NCBI RefSeq assembly: GCF_000745185.1
Contig: NZ_JQNJ01000001.1
Span: forward strand, 698,501 to 762,500
From: Muricauda sp. MAR_2010_75
Lineage (GTDB): Bacteria > Bacteroidota > Bacteroidia > Flavobacteriales > Flavobacteriaceae
Direction: 5' to 3'
DNA length: 64,000 bases
The first letter of the stretch is position 1. Each line of letters starts with the position of its first letter. Positions 52,258-63,096 of this stretch are shown here, one piece after another. The translations under genes and the position numbers were made by a program. The notes beneath the pieces are model-generated. The model saw only the letters and a list, made by a program, of their open reading frames with translations. It was not told the DNA's origin and ran no database searches.

Positions 52258-53469
52258 TCATACAATTTCTGCCACCACAAACGTGCTGCCGCCAACATAT
52301 ATGAAATCGTTGTTATTTGCACTGGCTAATGCCGCTTTCAACCCCTTTTTCACCGAATCAAAACTTTTACCTTCAATTCCTTGTGATCGAGCTAATTCCG
52401 AAAGCCGATCAATATCCATCCCTCTGGAAATATTGGGTTTTACAAAGTAATACTTGGCTTCTTTTGGGAACAGTGTCAATACATTTTTCACATCCTTATC
52501 GTTCACAAACCCCAATACCATATGAAGCTGATCGTACTTCTGTTTGGCTATTTGTTTTAGCACATAATACAACCCTTCCTTGTTATGGGCGGTGTCGCAT
52601 ACCACCATCGGATTCTCCTGTATAACCTGCCACCTACCCAATAAACCTGTATTGTGGACAACCTTTTGCAGTCCGTTTATGATAGCCGTTTCTGGAACTT
52701 CAAAATTCTCCAACTGTTTAACCGTGGCTACAACCCCACCGATATTTTGTTGCTGGTATTCCCCAAGTAAATCGGTTTTATACTTGGGCACATCCAATGT
52801 ATCCACAAATACTATTTTTGATTGCAGTTGATGCGCAATCAAGTTGAATATCGTTTCGGTTTCAGCTTGGCGTTCACTGATGACCACCGGAACCCTTGGT
52901 TTAATGATACCCGCTTTTTCCAAAGCTATTTTTTCTAACGTATCGCCCAAAATATGGGTGTGATCTAAACCAATGTTAGTGATAAGTGATACTTCCGGGG
53001 TTATAATGTTTGTTGAATCGAGTCGGCCACCCAATCCTACTTCTATAATAGCAATGTCCACATTTTCAGCTACAAAATAGGTAAAGGCCATCCCAACGGT
53101 CATCTCAAAAAACGAAAGCTTTCTAAATTCCAAAAAAGTCCTGTGTTCGGTGATAAAATCAACCACGAACTTTTCACTGACCATTTGACCATTGATTTTA
53201 ATCCGTTCGCGAAAATCCTTTAAATGGGGGGAGGTGTATAAACCGACCTTGTACCCCGCTTCCTGCAAAATTGAAGCGAGCATGTGGCTGCTGGACCCTT
53301 TTCCGTTGGTACCGGCAACATGAATACTTTTGAATTTTTTTTCTGGATTTCCCAACGCATTGGAAAACTCGATGATGTTATCCATCTTGGCATTTAGGGC
53401 CACAATACCCTTTTGCTGGTACATGGGAAGTTGCGAGAACATCCAATCCAGGGTCTCCTTGTAGGTCAC
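52258..53469 (-). CDS. folC: Bifunctional folylpolyglutamate / dihydrofolate synthase
   Basis: 403-residue Mur-ligase-type enzyme that ligates glutamate to folates. The ATP loop is VAGTNGKGSSSHM near residue 50, followed by YTSPHLKDFRERIKING (the FolC hallmark), EVGLGGRLDSTN and NIGLDHTHILG, with CDTAHNKEGL in the C-terminal domain. The start is GTG, overlapping the tonB stop by 1 bp (TAGTG), so it is translated as the last gene of the TonB operon. That pairing is positional, not metabolic. Confidence 0.94.
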   Translation of the reverse strand: MTYKETLDWMFSQLPMYQQKGIVALNAKMDNIIEFSNALGNPEKKFKSIHVAGTNGKGSSSHMLASILQEAGYKVGLYTSPHLKDFRERIKINGQMVSEKFVVDFITEHRTFLEFRKLSFFEMTVGMAFTYFVAENVDIAIIEVGLGGRLDSTNIITPEVSLITNIGLDHTHILGDTLEKIALEKAGIIKPRVPVVISERQAETETIFNLIAHQLQSKIVFVDTLDVPKYKTDLLGEYQQQNIGGVVATVKQLENFEVPETAIINGLQKVVHNTGLLGRWQVIQENPMVVCDTAHNKEGLYYVLKQIAKQKYDQLHMVLGFVNDKDVKNVLTLFPKEAKYYFVKPNISRGMDIDRLSELARSQGIEGKSFDSVKKGLKAALASANNNDFIYVGGSTFVVAEIV

Positions 53470-54353
53470 TATTGCCCCAGTTTAAAGTTGACCACCACAA
53501 AACCGATTTGTTGTGTAGGTGCATTGGAATCTGTATTCCATCGATGACTGAGTGCCGTTTTTCGTGCAGGGTCCAAAAGACAGGGTGCCGTATTGGTGGT
53601 TCCTTTCACACCAGGTTCGGCCTTTATAACTTTTCCAGACCTGTCTACCGTAATTCTAACCACAACACGACCTTCTTCATTACATTCTTGGCGTACTTTT
53701 CCACTGTTTACCAATGACCTCCCATTGAGACCATAACCACCACCTCCGCTACCACTTCCGGGAGCACCATAATAGCTAGTGGCATAAGGATCACCATCGG
53801 GTTGACCTTTATCCCCAGCCCAATCATCATCACCTTCACTGCCGGTAGCCGTTCCATCAGATTGTCCAATGCCACCGATCAAAGCATCCAAGTTTTTCTT
53901 CTTGGCTTCTTGTTCCTGCCTTTTTTTCTCTTCAGCCTCTCTCTTTTCGGTTTCTACGCGTTCCGCTTCTTCCTTAGCCTTTTTAGCTGCCTCATCCGCT
54001 TTACGTTTGGCCTCTTGTTGTTGTTTTATTCGGATGGACTCCTCATTATTACTGGTCAATACTTTTTCCACAGGTTCAGGTTCCTCTTGTACTGTTTCTT
54101 CCTGGGGTTCTACTTGCTGCACTTGCTCCATGGGTTGGGGTTCCACTCTCTGGGGTTTGGACCGTACCTTTTCCTTGGGTTGAACTTCACCACTGCCAAA
54201 ATCCATGGTGCCAAAATTCACGGCTATCCCATTTTCAATGGGTGGGTCCAAATAGGTGAGTCCTATGTAAAAAAGCAATAGGAGGAATACGCTCAGTAGA
54301 AGAGTGGTGAGCGTAAATGATTTTTTCTTGTGTCTCGTGTCTAAAAATGCCAT
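53469..54353 (-). CDS. TonB-family energy transducer
   Basis: 294 residues with one N-terminal transmembrane segment (TLLLSVFLLLLFYIGL), then a Pro/Glu/Lys-rich periplasmic spacer and an Ala/Lys/Glu-rich helix (about 105-155). The TonB C-terminal domain is seen as GRVVVRITVDRSGKVIKAEPG. A Gly-rich patch precedes it. It would pass proton-motive force from ExbB-ExbD to outer membrane transporters such as SusC. Its start shares TAATG with the exbD stop. The gene symbol is withheld because Bacteroidetes carry several tonB copies. Confidence 0.88.
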   Translation of the reverse strand: MAFLDTRHKKKSFTLTTLLLSVFLLLLFYIGLTYLDPPIENGIAVNFGTMDFGSGEVQPKEKVRSKPQRVEPQPMEQVQQVEPQEETVQEEPEPVEKVLTSNNEESIRIKQQQEAKRKADEAAKKAKEEAERVETEKREAEEKKRQEQEAKKKNLDALIGGIGQSDGTATGSEGDDDWAGDKGQPDGDPYATSYYGAPGSGSGGGGYGLNGRSLVNSGKVRQECNEEGRVVVRITVDRSGKVIKAEPGVKGTTNTAPCLLDPARKTALSHRWNTDSNAPTQQIGFVVVNFKLGQ

Positions 54354-54739
54354 TATTGTGGCCGCACAGCCAAGATGACCTTGTAACTGTTCCTATTGGC
54401 GATGTCCATAACGTTGACCGCTTCCTTAATGGCCACACTTTCTTCCGCCCGTAGGATAATTGTTGGCTTTTCTTGACCTTCAAGTGCCTTTTTTAATTCA
54501 ATTTCAATGTATTCCTTGTTGATCTGCTCGTTGTTCACAAAATAGTTCAGGTCCTTGTTAATGGTGACGGAAACATTCTGCGTGTTTGTAGATTTTCCCT
54601 TTGCCTTTGGCAATAGTAAATCCAACGCATTGGGTGCATTGGACGTTAGCATGAAAAACACCAATAACAGAAACACAATATCTGTCATGGACGACATACT
54701 GAACTCAGGACTAACCTTGTTTCTTCCTTTCAATTTCAT
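54353..54739 (-). CDS. ExbD/TolR family biopolymer transport protein
   Basis: 128 residues with one transmembrane helix near the N-terminus (MTDIVFLLLVFFMLTSN, holding the functional Asp of the family) and a periplasmic domain ending AIKEAVNVMDIANRNSYKVILAVRP. With the ExbB and TonB genes it forms the inner membrane motor that energises TonB-dependent receptors. 9 bp downstream of exbB and overlapping tonB, so fully operonic. Confidence 0.92.
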   Translation of the reverse strand: MKLKGRNKVSPEFSMSSMTDIVFLLLVFFMLTSNAPNALDLLLPKAKGKSTNTQNVSVTINKDLNYFVNNEQINKEYIEIELKKALEGQEKPTIILRAEESVAIKEAVNVMDIANRNSYKVILAVRPQ

Positions 54740-54748
54740 ATTGAACTG

Positions 54749-55441
54749 CTAAATGGGTTCGTTCAACAAATCCAAAAACTCAACGGCATTAGCTTCCATT
54801 TTGTGCACCACTTTATCGGTTCTGTTCACCAAGTGATTGTATCCGATATAGGCTATAATACCCACAACCAATCCGGCAACTGTTGTGGTCATGGCCGTAT
54901 AAATACCCGATGCCAACAATCCCATTTCAGCTTGCCCGCCACTACTTGCCATTTGGTGAAATGCCAAAATCATACCAATTACGGTTCCCAAGAAACCAAT
55001 CATGGGAGCCGCACCGGCCACAGTGGCCAAAACACTAACGTTCTTCTCCAATTTGTATACTTCCAGTGTTCCGGCATTCTCAATGGCGGTGGTGATGTCA
55101 TCCAAAGGTTTCCCAATCCTGGACACTCCTTTTTCCGTCAACCGTGCTACTGGTGAATCAGTCTGTGCACATAAAATTTTGGCTGCATCCAACTTCCCGT
55201 TCATGATGTGATCACGAATCTGGTTCATGAAGTTTTTGTCTATCTTGGAAGCTGCCTTAATGGCAAAAATCCGTTCAAAATAAATGTAAAGCGCTACAAA
55301 CAGCAGTACAAAAAGTACCATGATAATAATGATGCTTCCTGCACCTCCGTTAACGATAAGATCTATTACAGAAAGTGTCTTTTCTTCGGAAATAGAGGCA
55401 ACTGCCTCAGCACCTTCCGTTGCTTCTTGAAAAATAATCAT
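54749..55441 (-). CDS. ExbB/TolQ/MotA family proton channel protein
   Basis: 230 residues with three transmembrane segments (about 35-55, 135-160, 175-200). The MotA/TolQ/ExbB domain shows LEKNVSVLATVAGAAPMIGFLGTVIGMILAFHQM and GIYTAMTTTVAGLVVGIIAYI. It is the pentameric channel of the ExbB-ExbD-TonB complex. First gene of the exbB-exbD-tonB-folC operon. Confidence 0.94.
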   Translation of the reverse strand: MIIFQEATEGAEAVASISEEKTLSVIDLIVNGGAGSIIIIMVLFVLLFVALYIYFERIFAIKAASKIDKNFMNQIRDHIMNGKLDAAKILCAQTDSPVARLTEKGVSRIGKPLDDITTAIENAGTLEVYKLEKNVSVLATVAGAAPMIGFLGTVIGMILAFHQMASSGGQAEMGLLASGIYTAMTTTVAGLVVGIIAYIGYNHLVNRTDKVVHKMEANAVEFLDLLNEPI

Positions 55442-55498
55442 ATAAAATCCCCAATTTAATATGCAATAATAACGGAGATTTTTGAGCTAAAGTATTTT

Positions 55499-56884
55499 TT
55501 AGAACAAATTTCGCATCAACATGAAGCAAATAGCTCCTGCCAAGAAGCCAATCAAGGCCAACCACGAAATTTTTCTAAGGTACCAGAAGAAGTCTATCTT
55601 CTCCATTCCCATGGCCACAACACCGGCTGCCGACCCAATGATCAACATACTTCCACCAGTTCCTGCGGAATAAGCAATGAAATGCCACAATTGGTCATTC
55701 ATGGGCTCGGTGAACATTCCCAAACTGGCAGCTACCAAGGGGACGTTATCAATTACGGCAGAACCCACACCAAGCAATAGAATCACTATATCCGAAACAT
55801 GGGTACTGGCCATTTCGGTTCCCATCAAGGGCATTCCCTGTTTTAATCCTTCCGCAAAATTGAACAACATACCCAAGGATTCCAATGCAGCTACCGCCAT
55901 TAAAATTCCCAAGAAAAATAAGATACTGGGTAATTCAATTTTTGTTAAGGCACTATGCACAGGGCTGTGGTGCGCCGCTTCGTCACTTTCGTGGTCCACG
56001 GAGGAAATGGCAATCTTGGAGTTACTGTAAATCTCCGCAAATGTAGCCACAACCGCCAAAGAAAGCATCATACCAACATAGGGTGGTAAATGGGTTATGG
56101 TCTTAAAAATGGGTACAAATATGATGGCCCCCAAACCTAAATACAGCATGGTTGCCCCAAATTTTGATTTTGACGGTTCCTCGTCCTCAACATCAATTTC
56201 CCCTTTGAAGGCAGGTAAAAACGAAGCTATAAGTGAAGGAATGACCATACAGAACAACGATGGGATTAGTAAATGTTCAATGAGGTTGGCAGTTGTTACC
56301 TTGTCCCCGATCCACAACATGGTTGTGGTAACATCCCCAATGGGCGACCATGCTCCACCGGCATTGGCGGCAATAATAATAAGACCCGCATACCACAATC
56401 TTGTGTCTCTATCCCTAATTATTTTTTGAAGGATGGAAATCAACACGATTGTTGCAGTAAGATTGTCGATGATTGCTGAAAGAATAAAAGCCAAAAAGGA
56501 AAAAATCCAAAGAATTTTTTTCTTACTACGTGTTTTCACATAAGTTTTTATGGTAGCGAAACCATCAAAATAATCAATGATCTCCACAATGGTCATGGCT
56601 CCCAAAAGAAAGACCAAAATTTCCGAGGTCTTTCCCAAATGATGAAGCAAGGTTTCTTCAAGAAGCTCCATTTTCTCTTCATGACCAAAAGCCCCAAAAT
56701 TTTCCATAAGGGCATGCTCACCAGAATCAAACCAAGTAGTGAACCCATCAATTCCAAATGACATGAGTGCCCACATAACGGCCATCATGGCCAATGCAGG
56801 AATAAGTTTGTCTACTTTTAAGTTATGTTCGAGTGTTATTGCCAAATATCCAATGACAAAAATGACAATCAGAAGGGTCTCCAT
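55499..56884 (-). CDS. nhaD: NhaD-type sodium/proton antiporter
   Basis: 461-residue membrane protein with about 12 hydrophobic segments. NhaD-type segments are DNLTATIVLISILQKI, GLIIIAANAGGAWSPIGDVTTTMLWIGDKV and VGSAVIDNVPLVAA, with Asp and Asn-Pro residues that serve ion exchange. It extrudes sodium at alkaline pH and is common in marine bacteria. The ATG at 56884 begins just before the first helix. It is separate from the exbB operon by 57 bp. Confidence 0.9.
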   Translation of the reverse strand: METLLIVIFVIGYLAITLEHNLKVDKLIPALAMMAVMWALMSFGIDGFTTWFDSGEHALMENFGAFGHEEKMELLEETLLHHLGKTSEILVFLLGAMTIVEIIDYFDGFATIKTYVKTRSKKKILWIFSFLAFILSAIIDNLTATIVLISILQKIIRDRDTRLWYAGLIIIAANAGGAWSPIGDVTTTMLWIGDKVTTANLIEHLLIPSLFCMVIPSLIASFLPAFKGEIDVEDEEPSKSKFGATMLYLGLGAIIFVPIFKTITHLPPYVGMMLSLAVVATFAEIYSNSKIAISSVDHESDEAAHHSPVHSALTKIELPSILFFLGILMAVAALESLGMLFNFAEGLKQGMPLMGTEMASTHVSDIVILLLGVGSAVIDNVPLVAASLGMFTEPMNDQLWHFIAYSAGTGGSMLIIGSAAGVVAMGMEKIDFFWYLRKISWLALIGFLAGAICFMLMRNLF

Positions 56885-57083
56885 GTTAAGTTTGGTTTAT
56901 TAATGTAAATATTTCGTTGAAGTAATTTTCAATTGCGCTAAAGATATTCAAAATGAGTTTTTCCGCATAATCTTCATTTAATAAATTATTGTGAAAATAA
57001 AAATCAGCCCACAAGAACATGAATATACTTTGAATCATTCTCATTTATACAATTCTTTTTATGTGAAATTGCCATCATAGAAC

Positions 57084-57104
57084 TATATTTGTGGTATATT
57101 TTTG
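57084..57104 (+). promoter_or_regulatory. Candidate -7 elements for the acyl-CoA dehydrogenase gene
   Basis: Two overlapping TAnnTTTG matches: TATATTTG at 57084-57091 and TATTTTTG at 57097-57104. The second ends 16 bp before the ATG. A TTG at 57069 gives a 25-bp spacer to the second element. Confidence 0.4.
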
Positions 57105-57120
57105 CTTATTTTTCAGTTTT

Positions 57121-58263
57121 ATGGATTTCACACTTTCCGAAGAACAGTTAATGATACAACAGGCAGCAAGGGATTTTGCCAACAGCGAACTCCTACCTGG
57201 AATAGTAGAAAGGGACGATGCCCAAAAGTTCCCTTTTGAACTGGTTCAAAAAATGGGAGAATTAGGCTTTATGGGGATGATGGTCAATGAAAAATACAAC
57301 GGAAGTGGGTTGGACACCCTTTCCTATGTCCTGGCCATGGAAGAACTCTCAAAAGTTGATGCATCGGCCTCCGTAATGGTATCCGTAAACAATTCTCTGG
57401 TCTGTTGGGGATTGGAAACTTTTGGCACCGAAGCCCAAAAAGAAAAATATTTAACCCGATTGGCCTCCGGTGAAATCATTGGGGCATTTTGCCTCTCTGA
57501 ACCTGAAGCCGGGAGCGATGCCACTTCACAAAAGACAACTGCCATTGACAACGGCGATCATTATATTTTGAATGGCACCAAAAACTGGATCACAAACGGA
57601 GGAAGTGCAGAAGTTTACTTGGTCATAGCTCAAACCCATGTTGAAAAAGGACATAAGGGCATCAATGTCCTTATTGTTGAAAAGGGAATGGACGGCTTTG
57701 AAGTGGGCCCAAAGGAAAACAAACTGGGCATTCGCGGAAGCGACACGCACTCCCTTATTTTTAATGACGTAAAAGTTCCCAAGGAAAACCGGATAGGAGA
57801 AGACGGATTTGGATTTAAATTTGCCATGAAAACCTTGGCAGGTGGCCGGATCGGAATTGCCGCCCAAGCCTTGGGAATCGCAGCAGGTGCCTATGAACTT
57901 GCCCTAAAATACTCCAAAGAGCGGAAGACATTCGGTACGGAAATTGCCAATCATCAGGCCATCGCCTTTAAGTTGGCCGATATGCACACCAAAATACAGG
58001 CTGCCCGAAATTTGGTCTACCAAGCAGCTTGTGATAAAGATGCTGGAAATGATTACACATTATCAGGTGCCATGGCCAAACTATATGCATCCGAAGTTGC
58101 TATGGAAACCACTGTTGAAGCGGTGCAGATTCATGGTGGAAATGGATACGTGAAAGACTATCATGTAGAGCGTTTAATGCGGGATGCCAAGATTACCCAG
58201 ATTTATGAAGGAACTTCCGAAATCCAAAAAATAGTCATCTCAAGAAGTGTACTAAAGGACTAG
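57121..58263 (+). CDS. Acyl-CoA dehydrogenase
   Basis: 380-residue FAD enzyme of fatty acid or amino acid beta-oxidation. The N-terminal helix bundle begins MDFTLSEEQLMIQQAARDFA. The FAD-binding middle has CLSEPEAGSDAT and WITNGG, and the C-terminal part has RKTFGTEIANHQAIAFKLADM, QIHGGNGYVKDY and the catalytic-Glu segment YEGTSEIQ. Chain-length preference cannot be read. The ATG at 57121 removes a 10-codon upstream extension. Confidence 0.94.
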   Translation: MDFTLSEEQLMIQQAARDFANSELLPGIVERDDAQKFPFELVQKMGELGFMGMMVNEKYNGSGLDTLSYVLAMEELSKVDASASVMVSVNNSLVCWGLETFGTEAQKEKYLTRLASGEIIGAFCLSEPEAGSDATSQKTTAIDNGDHYILNGTKNWITNGGSAEVYLVIAQTHVEKGHKGINVLIVEKGMDGFEVGPKENKLGIRGSDTHSLIFNDVKVPKENRIGEDGFGFKFAMKTLAGGRIGIAAQALGIAAGAYELALKYSKERKTFGTEIANHQAIAFKLADMHTKIQAARNLVYQAACDKDAGNDYTLSGAMAKLYASEVAMETTVEAVQIHGGNGYVKDYHVERLMRDAKITQIYEGTSEIQKIVISRSVLKD

Positions 58264-58579
58264 AAGAGTTACATTTTGGACTATACCCCATAAAAAAGGG
58301 GGATGCAAAGCCTTAAATATCCATTTTTAGAAGGTGAATCCCTGAAAATTAAACAGGCCACACTTCAAATTTAAACCATTATACACTACACCCCTTATTT
58401 TACGATAGGTTGTTGAGGTTTAATAATTTTACTTTGAGATAATCATAATTTAACATTGATAAAATTCTGATATTGAATATTTTTTAACCCTTCAATCTGT
58501 ACGTTGATTTTTTATTTGAAATTGATTAAAAACCCTGTTTTTTATTCATCAGATTTGATATTTTTGAAGAAATACCATA
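58264..58579. other. Intergenic region before gltB
   Basis: 316 bp, very AT rich, with no gene. A weak C4/G5 hairpin after the acyl-CoA dehydrogenase stop (near 58287-58303) may act in termination, and a -7 element lies at 58559. Nothing else is seen. Confidence 0.55.
58559..58566 (+). promoter_or_regulatory. Candidate -7 promoter element for gltB
   Basis: TATTTTTG matches TAnnTTTG 13 bp before the gltB ATG. The very short leader and missing -33 element keep this weak. Confidence 0.3.
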
Positions 58580-61500
58580 ATGATGAAATTGGAAAAGCAA
58601 GGTTTATATTTACCCGAGTTTGAGCATGATAACTGTGGTGCAGGCTTCATTTGCAGCCTTAAAGGAAGAAAATCAAATGACATTATCCATAAGGCTCTTG
58701 AGATCTTGGATAAACTGGAACATAGAGGTGCTGTAAGTTCAGATGGCAAAACGGGTGACGGAGCGGGTATTTTGATTGATATCCCCCACGACTTTTTTGC
58801 TGATGTATGTACGTTTACCTTACCCGAAGCCGGGGAATATGCCGTAGGCAACGTTTTCCTTCCACAAAAGGAAAACCAAAGGGATTTTTGCATCTCCGTA
58901 CTCGAAGAAAATATAGCAAATCAAGGTCTTCAACTTCTGGGCTGGCGGGATGTTCCCGTAAACCGTTCCGTTCCCGGAAGGATAGCCGCGGAAACCGAAC
59001 CTTATGTAAAGCAGGTCTTTATTGCAAAAGGCGAATCGCTTGACGATTTTCAATTTAACCTTAAGCTTTTCATCGCCCGGAAAATTACGGAGCATACCAT
59101 TATAGAAAGCAAGCTTTCCCAAAGCAAGTTTTTCTATTTGCCCAGTCTGTCCACCAAGATCATCATCTTTAAAGGGCTGCTAGTGCCAAATGACATCAGC
59201 AAATATTATGAAGATCTATTGGATCCCAGGGTAGTTACCCGTTTGGCCTTGGTACACCAACGTTTCTCCACAAACACCTTCCCCACTTGGGATTTGGCCC
59301 AACCCTTCCGTTATATGTGCCACAATGGGGAAATCAACACCCTACGAGGAAATGTGTCCCGCATGCGTTCCCGTGAAGAACTCATGGAAAGTGATTGGTT
59401 TGGAGAGGACATCAAAAAGATACTTCCAGTTGTATTACCCGGAAAATCCGACTCCGCCAGTATGGACATGGTGGTGGAATTGCTGTTGATGACAGGCCGC
59501 TCCTTACCAGAAGTAATGATGATGTTGGTTCCAGAAGCTTGGGAAAAAAATACAGAAATGTCCGAATCCAAAAAGGCTTTCTACGAATACAACTCCTGTT
59601 TAATGGAGCCTTGGGATGGCCCAGCTTCCATTCCGTTTACCGATGGAAATTATATCGGGGCCGTTTTGGACCGAAATGGTCTACGCCCATCCAGATATTC
59701 CGTAACCAAAAAAGGATATGTGATCATGTCCTCCGAAACCGGGGTTTTGGAGTTGGATCCGGAAGATATTGAATTCCACGGGCGATTGGAGCCTGGAAAA
59801 ATGTTCTTGGTGAACATGGAAGAAGGCAGAATCATTAATGATGAGGAAATTAAGGAAGCCATTGCCAAAAAACATCCGTATAAAAAATGGTTGAAAGATA
59901 ACTTGGTACACTTGCGGGACATTCCTTATAACGATTGCCCCGTGTTCTTTGGTGAATTCCCGTTGGATGTCCGAAGGTCTGCTTTTGGATATACACTGGA
60001 AGATATCAATACCATAATCATGCCCATGGCCGAAAAAGGTAAGGAGCCCATTGGTTCCATGGGTTCCGATACCCCAATCGCCGTTCTGTCTGAACGCCCG
60101 CAATTGATCTACAATTATTTCAAACAATTGTTCGCGCAGGTCACCAATCCACCTTTGGATGGTATCCGTGAAGAGTTGATCACAGACATCAGTCTAACAT
60201 TGGGGAGTGACCAAAATATTTTTGACATCAACGAGCTGCACTGTAGAAAGCTCAAGATTCAAAATCCAGTGATTTCCAAGGAGGATTTGGATAAAATCAA
60301 AAATTACGATTCCAGTCCAGATTATAAAGTAGTCTCCATTTCCATGCTGTATGAGGTGGAAAAAGGTCACAATGGCTTGGAAGAAGCTTTGGATTCCATC
60401 CTTCAACAAGCTTTTGATGCCATTGACGAAGGAGCCAACATCATTATCCTTTCTGACAGGATGGTGAGCACAGAAATGGCGGCCATACCTGCCCTATTGG
60501 CCTGTTCCTATATAAACAGTGGCTTGCGAAAGTTAGGCAAACGTTCAAAACTGAGCATCATCATTGAATCTGCCGAGCCCAGGGAGGTGCATCATTTTGC
60601 TCTACTGTTTGGGTTTGGTGCGAGCGCCATCAATCCCTATTTGGTGAATGAAATCATCGGAGAGCAAATAAAAGAAAACAACATCACAGAATACACTTTT
60701 GAGGAAGCCATCAAAAATTACAACAAAGCTATTGGCAAGGGCATCCTTAAAGTGATGAACAAAATTGGGATTTCCACATTGAATTCGTACAGGGGATCTC
60801 AACTATTCGAATGCATTGGTATCAATACCAAGGTAGTGGACAAATATTTCCCCAACACGCCCACGCGTATCCAGGGAATTGGCTTGTATGAAATTGAAAA
60901 GGAAATAGCCAAGCGCCACAAGAAAGCATTCACAACCCAGGAATTAGCGGCCAATCTGGATATTGAGATTGGTGGTGAGTACCGTTGGCGAAGAAATGGC
61001 GAAAAGCACATGTTCAATCCATTAAGTATTGCCAAACTTCAAAAATCGGTACGCAATAACGAGCCGGAAACTTACAAGGAGTATTCCCAATTGGTAAATG
61101 AGCAGTCTAAAAACTTAATGACCATCCGTGGATTGTTCGAGTTTTCGAACTATGACCCCATTCCACTTGAAGAAGTTGAGCCTTGGACCGAAATCGTAAA
61201 AAGGTTCAAAACGGGCGCCATGTCCTACGGAAGTATCAGTAAGGAGGCACATGAAAATCTTGCGATTGCCATGAACCGAATTGGCGGAAAGAGCAATTCA
61301 GGTGAAGGCGGTGAGGATCCGGTTCGTTTTTATAGAAGTCAAACAGGTGATTGGAAAAACAGTGCCATCAAACAGGTGGCATCGGGTAGATTTGGGGTCA
61401 GCTCCAACTATCTTACCAATGCCCAAGAAATCCAGATAAAAATGGCCCAAGGGGCCAAACCCGGTGAAGGTGGACAACTACCAGGGCCAAAAGTAAATCC

Positions 61501-63088
61501 GGCCATTGCCAAAACACGGAATTCCACACCATATGTGGGCTTAATTTCCCCTCCCCCACACCACGACATTTATTCCATTGAGGACCTTTCCCAATTGATC
61601 TACGATCTTAAATCGGCCAATAGGGATGCAAGGATCAATGTAAAGCTTGTCTCTGAAGTGGGTGTGGGAACCGTTGCCGCAGGTGTATCCAAAGCCAAGG
61701 CAGATGTTGTACTTATCTCTGGTTTCGATGGAGGAACGGGAGCTTCACCATTAACATCCTTAAAGCATGCAGGATTGCCATGGGAATTGGGAATCGCCGA
61801 GGCTCAACAAACCTTGGTGCTCAACGATTTAAGAAACAGAATTGTTCTAGAGTGTGATGGCCAATTGAAAACAGGAAGGGATGTGGCCGTAGCTTGTTTA
61901 TTAGGGGCCGAAGAATTTGGATTTGCAACAGCACCTTTGGTTGCTTCTGGCTGTATTATGATGCGTGTTTGCCATTTGAACACCTGTCCGGTGGGAATAG
62001 CCACCCAAAACCCAGAATTACGTAAAAAATTCCAAGGTAAACCCGAACATGTGGTGAACTACATGTATTTTGTGGCGCAAGAACTTCGTGAAATCATGGC
62101 GAAGCTTGGGTTCAGGACCATCAACGAAATGGTGGGACAAGTGCAAAAGTTGGACAGAAACAAGGCCATTGAACATTACAAAGCTGCCGGAATTGACTTA
62201 AGTCCTATTTTGTATCAAATGGATGTTCCTGAAGGAACCAAATTCTACAATACCGAAAAGCAACAGCACGATATTGACAAATCCATTGAGTTTGATATTA
62301 TTGCAAAGGCTCACCCAGCATTGTTCAGAAAGGAAAAAACCACTTTGGATTTTCCTATCCACAACACAGATAGGGCGGTAGGTGCGATCATCAGTAATGA
62401 GATTTCAAAAATATATGGAGCCGATGGGCTTCCGGACAACACGCTAAAACTCAATTTTACGGGCTCAGCAGGACAAAGTTTTGGGGCATTTGCCACAAAA
62501 GGCCTGACCATGGTCGTCAACGGAAATACCAACGATTATTTGGGCAAGGGACTCTCCGGAGCTAAATTGGTGGTAAAGGTACCTTTTAAATCCACCTTCA
62601 AACCAGAGGAGAACATCATCACGGGAAATGTTACCCTATATGGTGCCATTTCGGGCGAAGCCTACATCAATGGAAAAGCTGGTGAGCGTTTTTGTGTACG
62701 GAACTCAGGGGCAAAAGCCGTCGTTGAGGGAATAGGTGATCACGGTTGTGAGTACATGACCGGCGGTGTAGCCGTTATTTTAGGTAGCGTAGGGAGAAAC
62801 TTTGGCGCTGGAATGAGCGGTGGTATTGCCTACGTGTTGAACAAGGATGGTTCTTTCGAAAAAAGATGCAATGGTGAGGATCTAAACCTACTTCCTGTTG
62901 AAGAGGATAATGATATAAAACAATTGAAAGAGCTGATTGAAAACCATTATAATGCCACGTTGAGCCCATTGGCACAGGAGATTTTGGAAAAGTGGGAAGA
63001 ATATCTTCCAAAATTCATCAAAGTATTCCCTGAGGAATACCGTCAGGCACTTATCCGGTTGGAACAAGAGAAAATGCAAACCTTATAA
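58580..63088 (+). CDS. gltB: Glutamate synthase, large subunit
   Basis: 1502-residue GOGAT alpha subunit that makes two glutamates from glutamine and 2-oxoglutarate. The N-terminal Ntn glutaminase domain exposes Cys19 in HDNCGAGF after a short propeptide. The central domain and FMN-binding synthase domain follow, with [12 protein letters not shown] and [13 protein letters not shown]. The 3Fe-4S cluster cysteines are in [15 protein letters not shown]. The GXGXG C-terminal domain ([21 protein letters not shown]) closes the protein. gltD follows 8 bp downstream. The leading ATG-ATG pair gives a two-residue start ambiguity. Confidence 0.97.
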   Translation: MMKLEKQGLYLPEFEHDNCGAGFICSLKGRKSNDIIHKALEILDKLEHRGAVSSDGKTGDGAGILIDIPHDFFADVCTFTLPEAGEYAVGNVFLPQKENQRDFCISVLEENIANQGLQLLGWRDVPVNRSVPGRIAAETEPYVKQVFIAKGESLDDFQFNLKLFIARKITEHTIIESKLSQSKFFYLPSLSTKIIIFKGLLVPNDISKYYEDLLDPRVVTRLALVHQRFSTNTFPTWDLAQPFRYMCHNGEINTLRGNVSRMRSREELMESDWFGEDIKKILPVVLPGKSDSASMDMVVELLLMTGRSLPEVMMMLVPEAWEKNTEMSESKKAFYEYNSCLMEPWDGPASIPFTDGNYIGAVLDRNGLRPSRYSVTKKGYVIMSSETGVLELDPEDIEFHGRLEPGKMFLVNMEEGRIINDEEIKEAIAKKHPYKKWLKDNLVHLRDIPYNDCPVFFGEFPLDVRRSAFGYTLEDINTIIMPMAEKGKEPIGSMGSDTPIAVLSERPQLIYNYFKQLFAQVTNPPLDGIREELITDISLTLGSDQNIFDINELHCRKLKIQNPVISKEDLDKIKNYDSSPDYKVVSISMLYEVEKGHNGLEEALDSILQQAFDAIDEGANIIILSDRMVSTEMAAIPALLACSYINSGLRKLGKRSKLSIIIESAEPREVHHFALLFGFGASAINPYLVNEIIGEQIKENNITEYTFEEAIKNYNKAIGKGILKVMNKIGISTLNSYRGSQLFECIGINTKVVDKYFPNTPTRIQGIGLYEIEKEIAKRHKKAFTTQELAANLDIEIGGEYRWRRNGEKHMFNPLSIAKLQKSVRNNEPETYKEYSQLVNEQSKNLMTIRGLFEFSNYDPIPLEEVEPWTEIVKRFKTGAMSYGSISKEAHENLAIAMNRIGGKSNSGEGGEDPVRFYRSQTGDWKNSAIKQVASGRFGVSSNYLTNAQEIQIKMAQGAKPGEGGQLPGPKVNPAIAKTRNSTPYVGLISPPPHHDIYSIEDLSQLIYDLKSANRDARINVKLVSEVGVGTVAAGVSKAKADVVLISGFDGGTGASPLTSLKHAGLPWELGIAEAQQTLVLNDLRNRIVLECDGQLKTGRDVAVACLLGAEEFGFATAPLVASGCIMMRVCHLNTCPVGIATQNPELRKKFQGKPEHVVNYMYFVAQELREIMAKLGFRTINEMVGQVQKLDRNKAIEHYKAAGIDLSPILYQMDVPEGTKFYNTEKQQHDIDKSIEFDIIAKAHPALFRKEKTTLDFPIHNTDRAVGAIISNEISKIYGADGLPDNTLKLNFTGSAGQSFGAFATKGLTMVVNGNTNDYLGKGLSGAKLVVKVPFKSTFKPEENIITGNVTLYGAISGEAYINGKAGERFCVRNSGAKAVVEGIGDHGCEYMTGGVAVILGSVGRNFGAGMSGGIAYVLNKDGSFEKRCNGEDLNLLPVEEDNDIKQLKELIENHYNATLSPLAQEILEKWEEYLPKFIKVFPEEYRQALIRLEQEKMQTL

Positions 63089-63096
63089 TTTGAGAC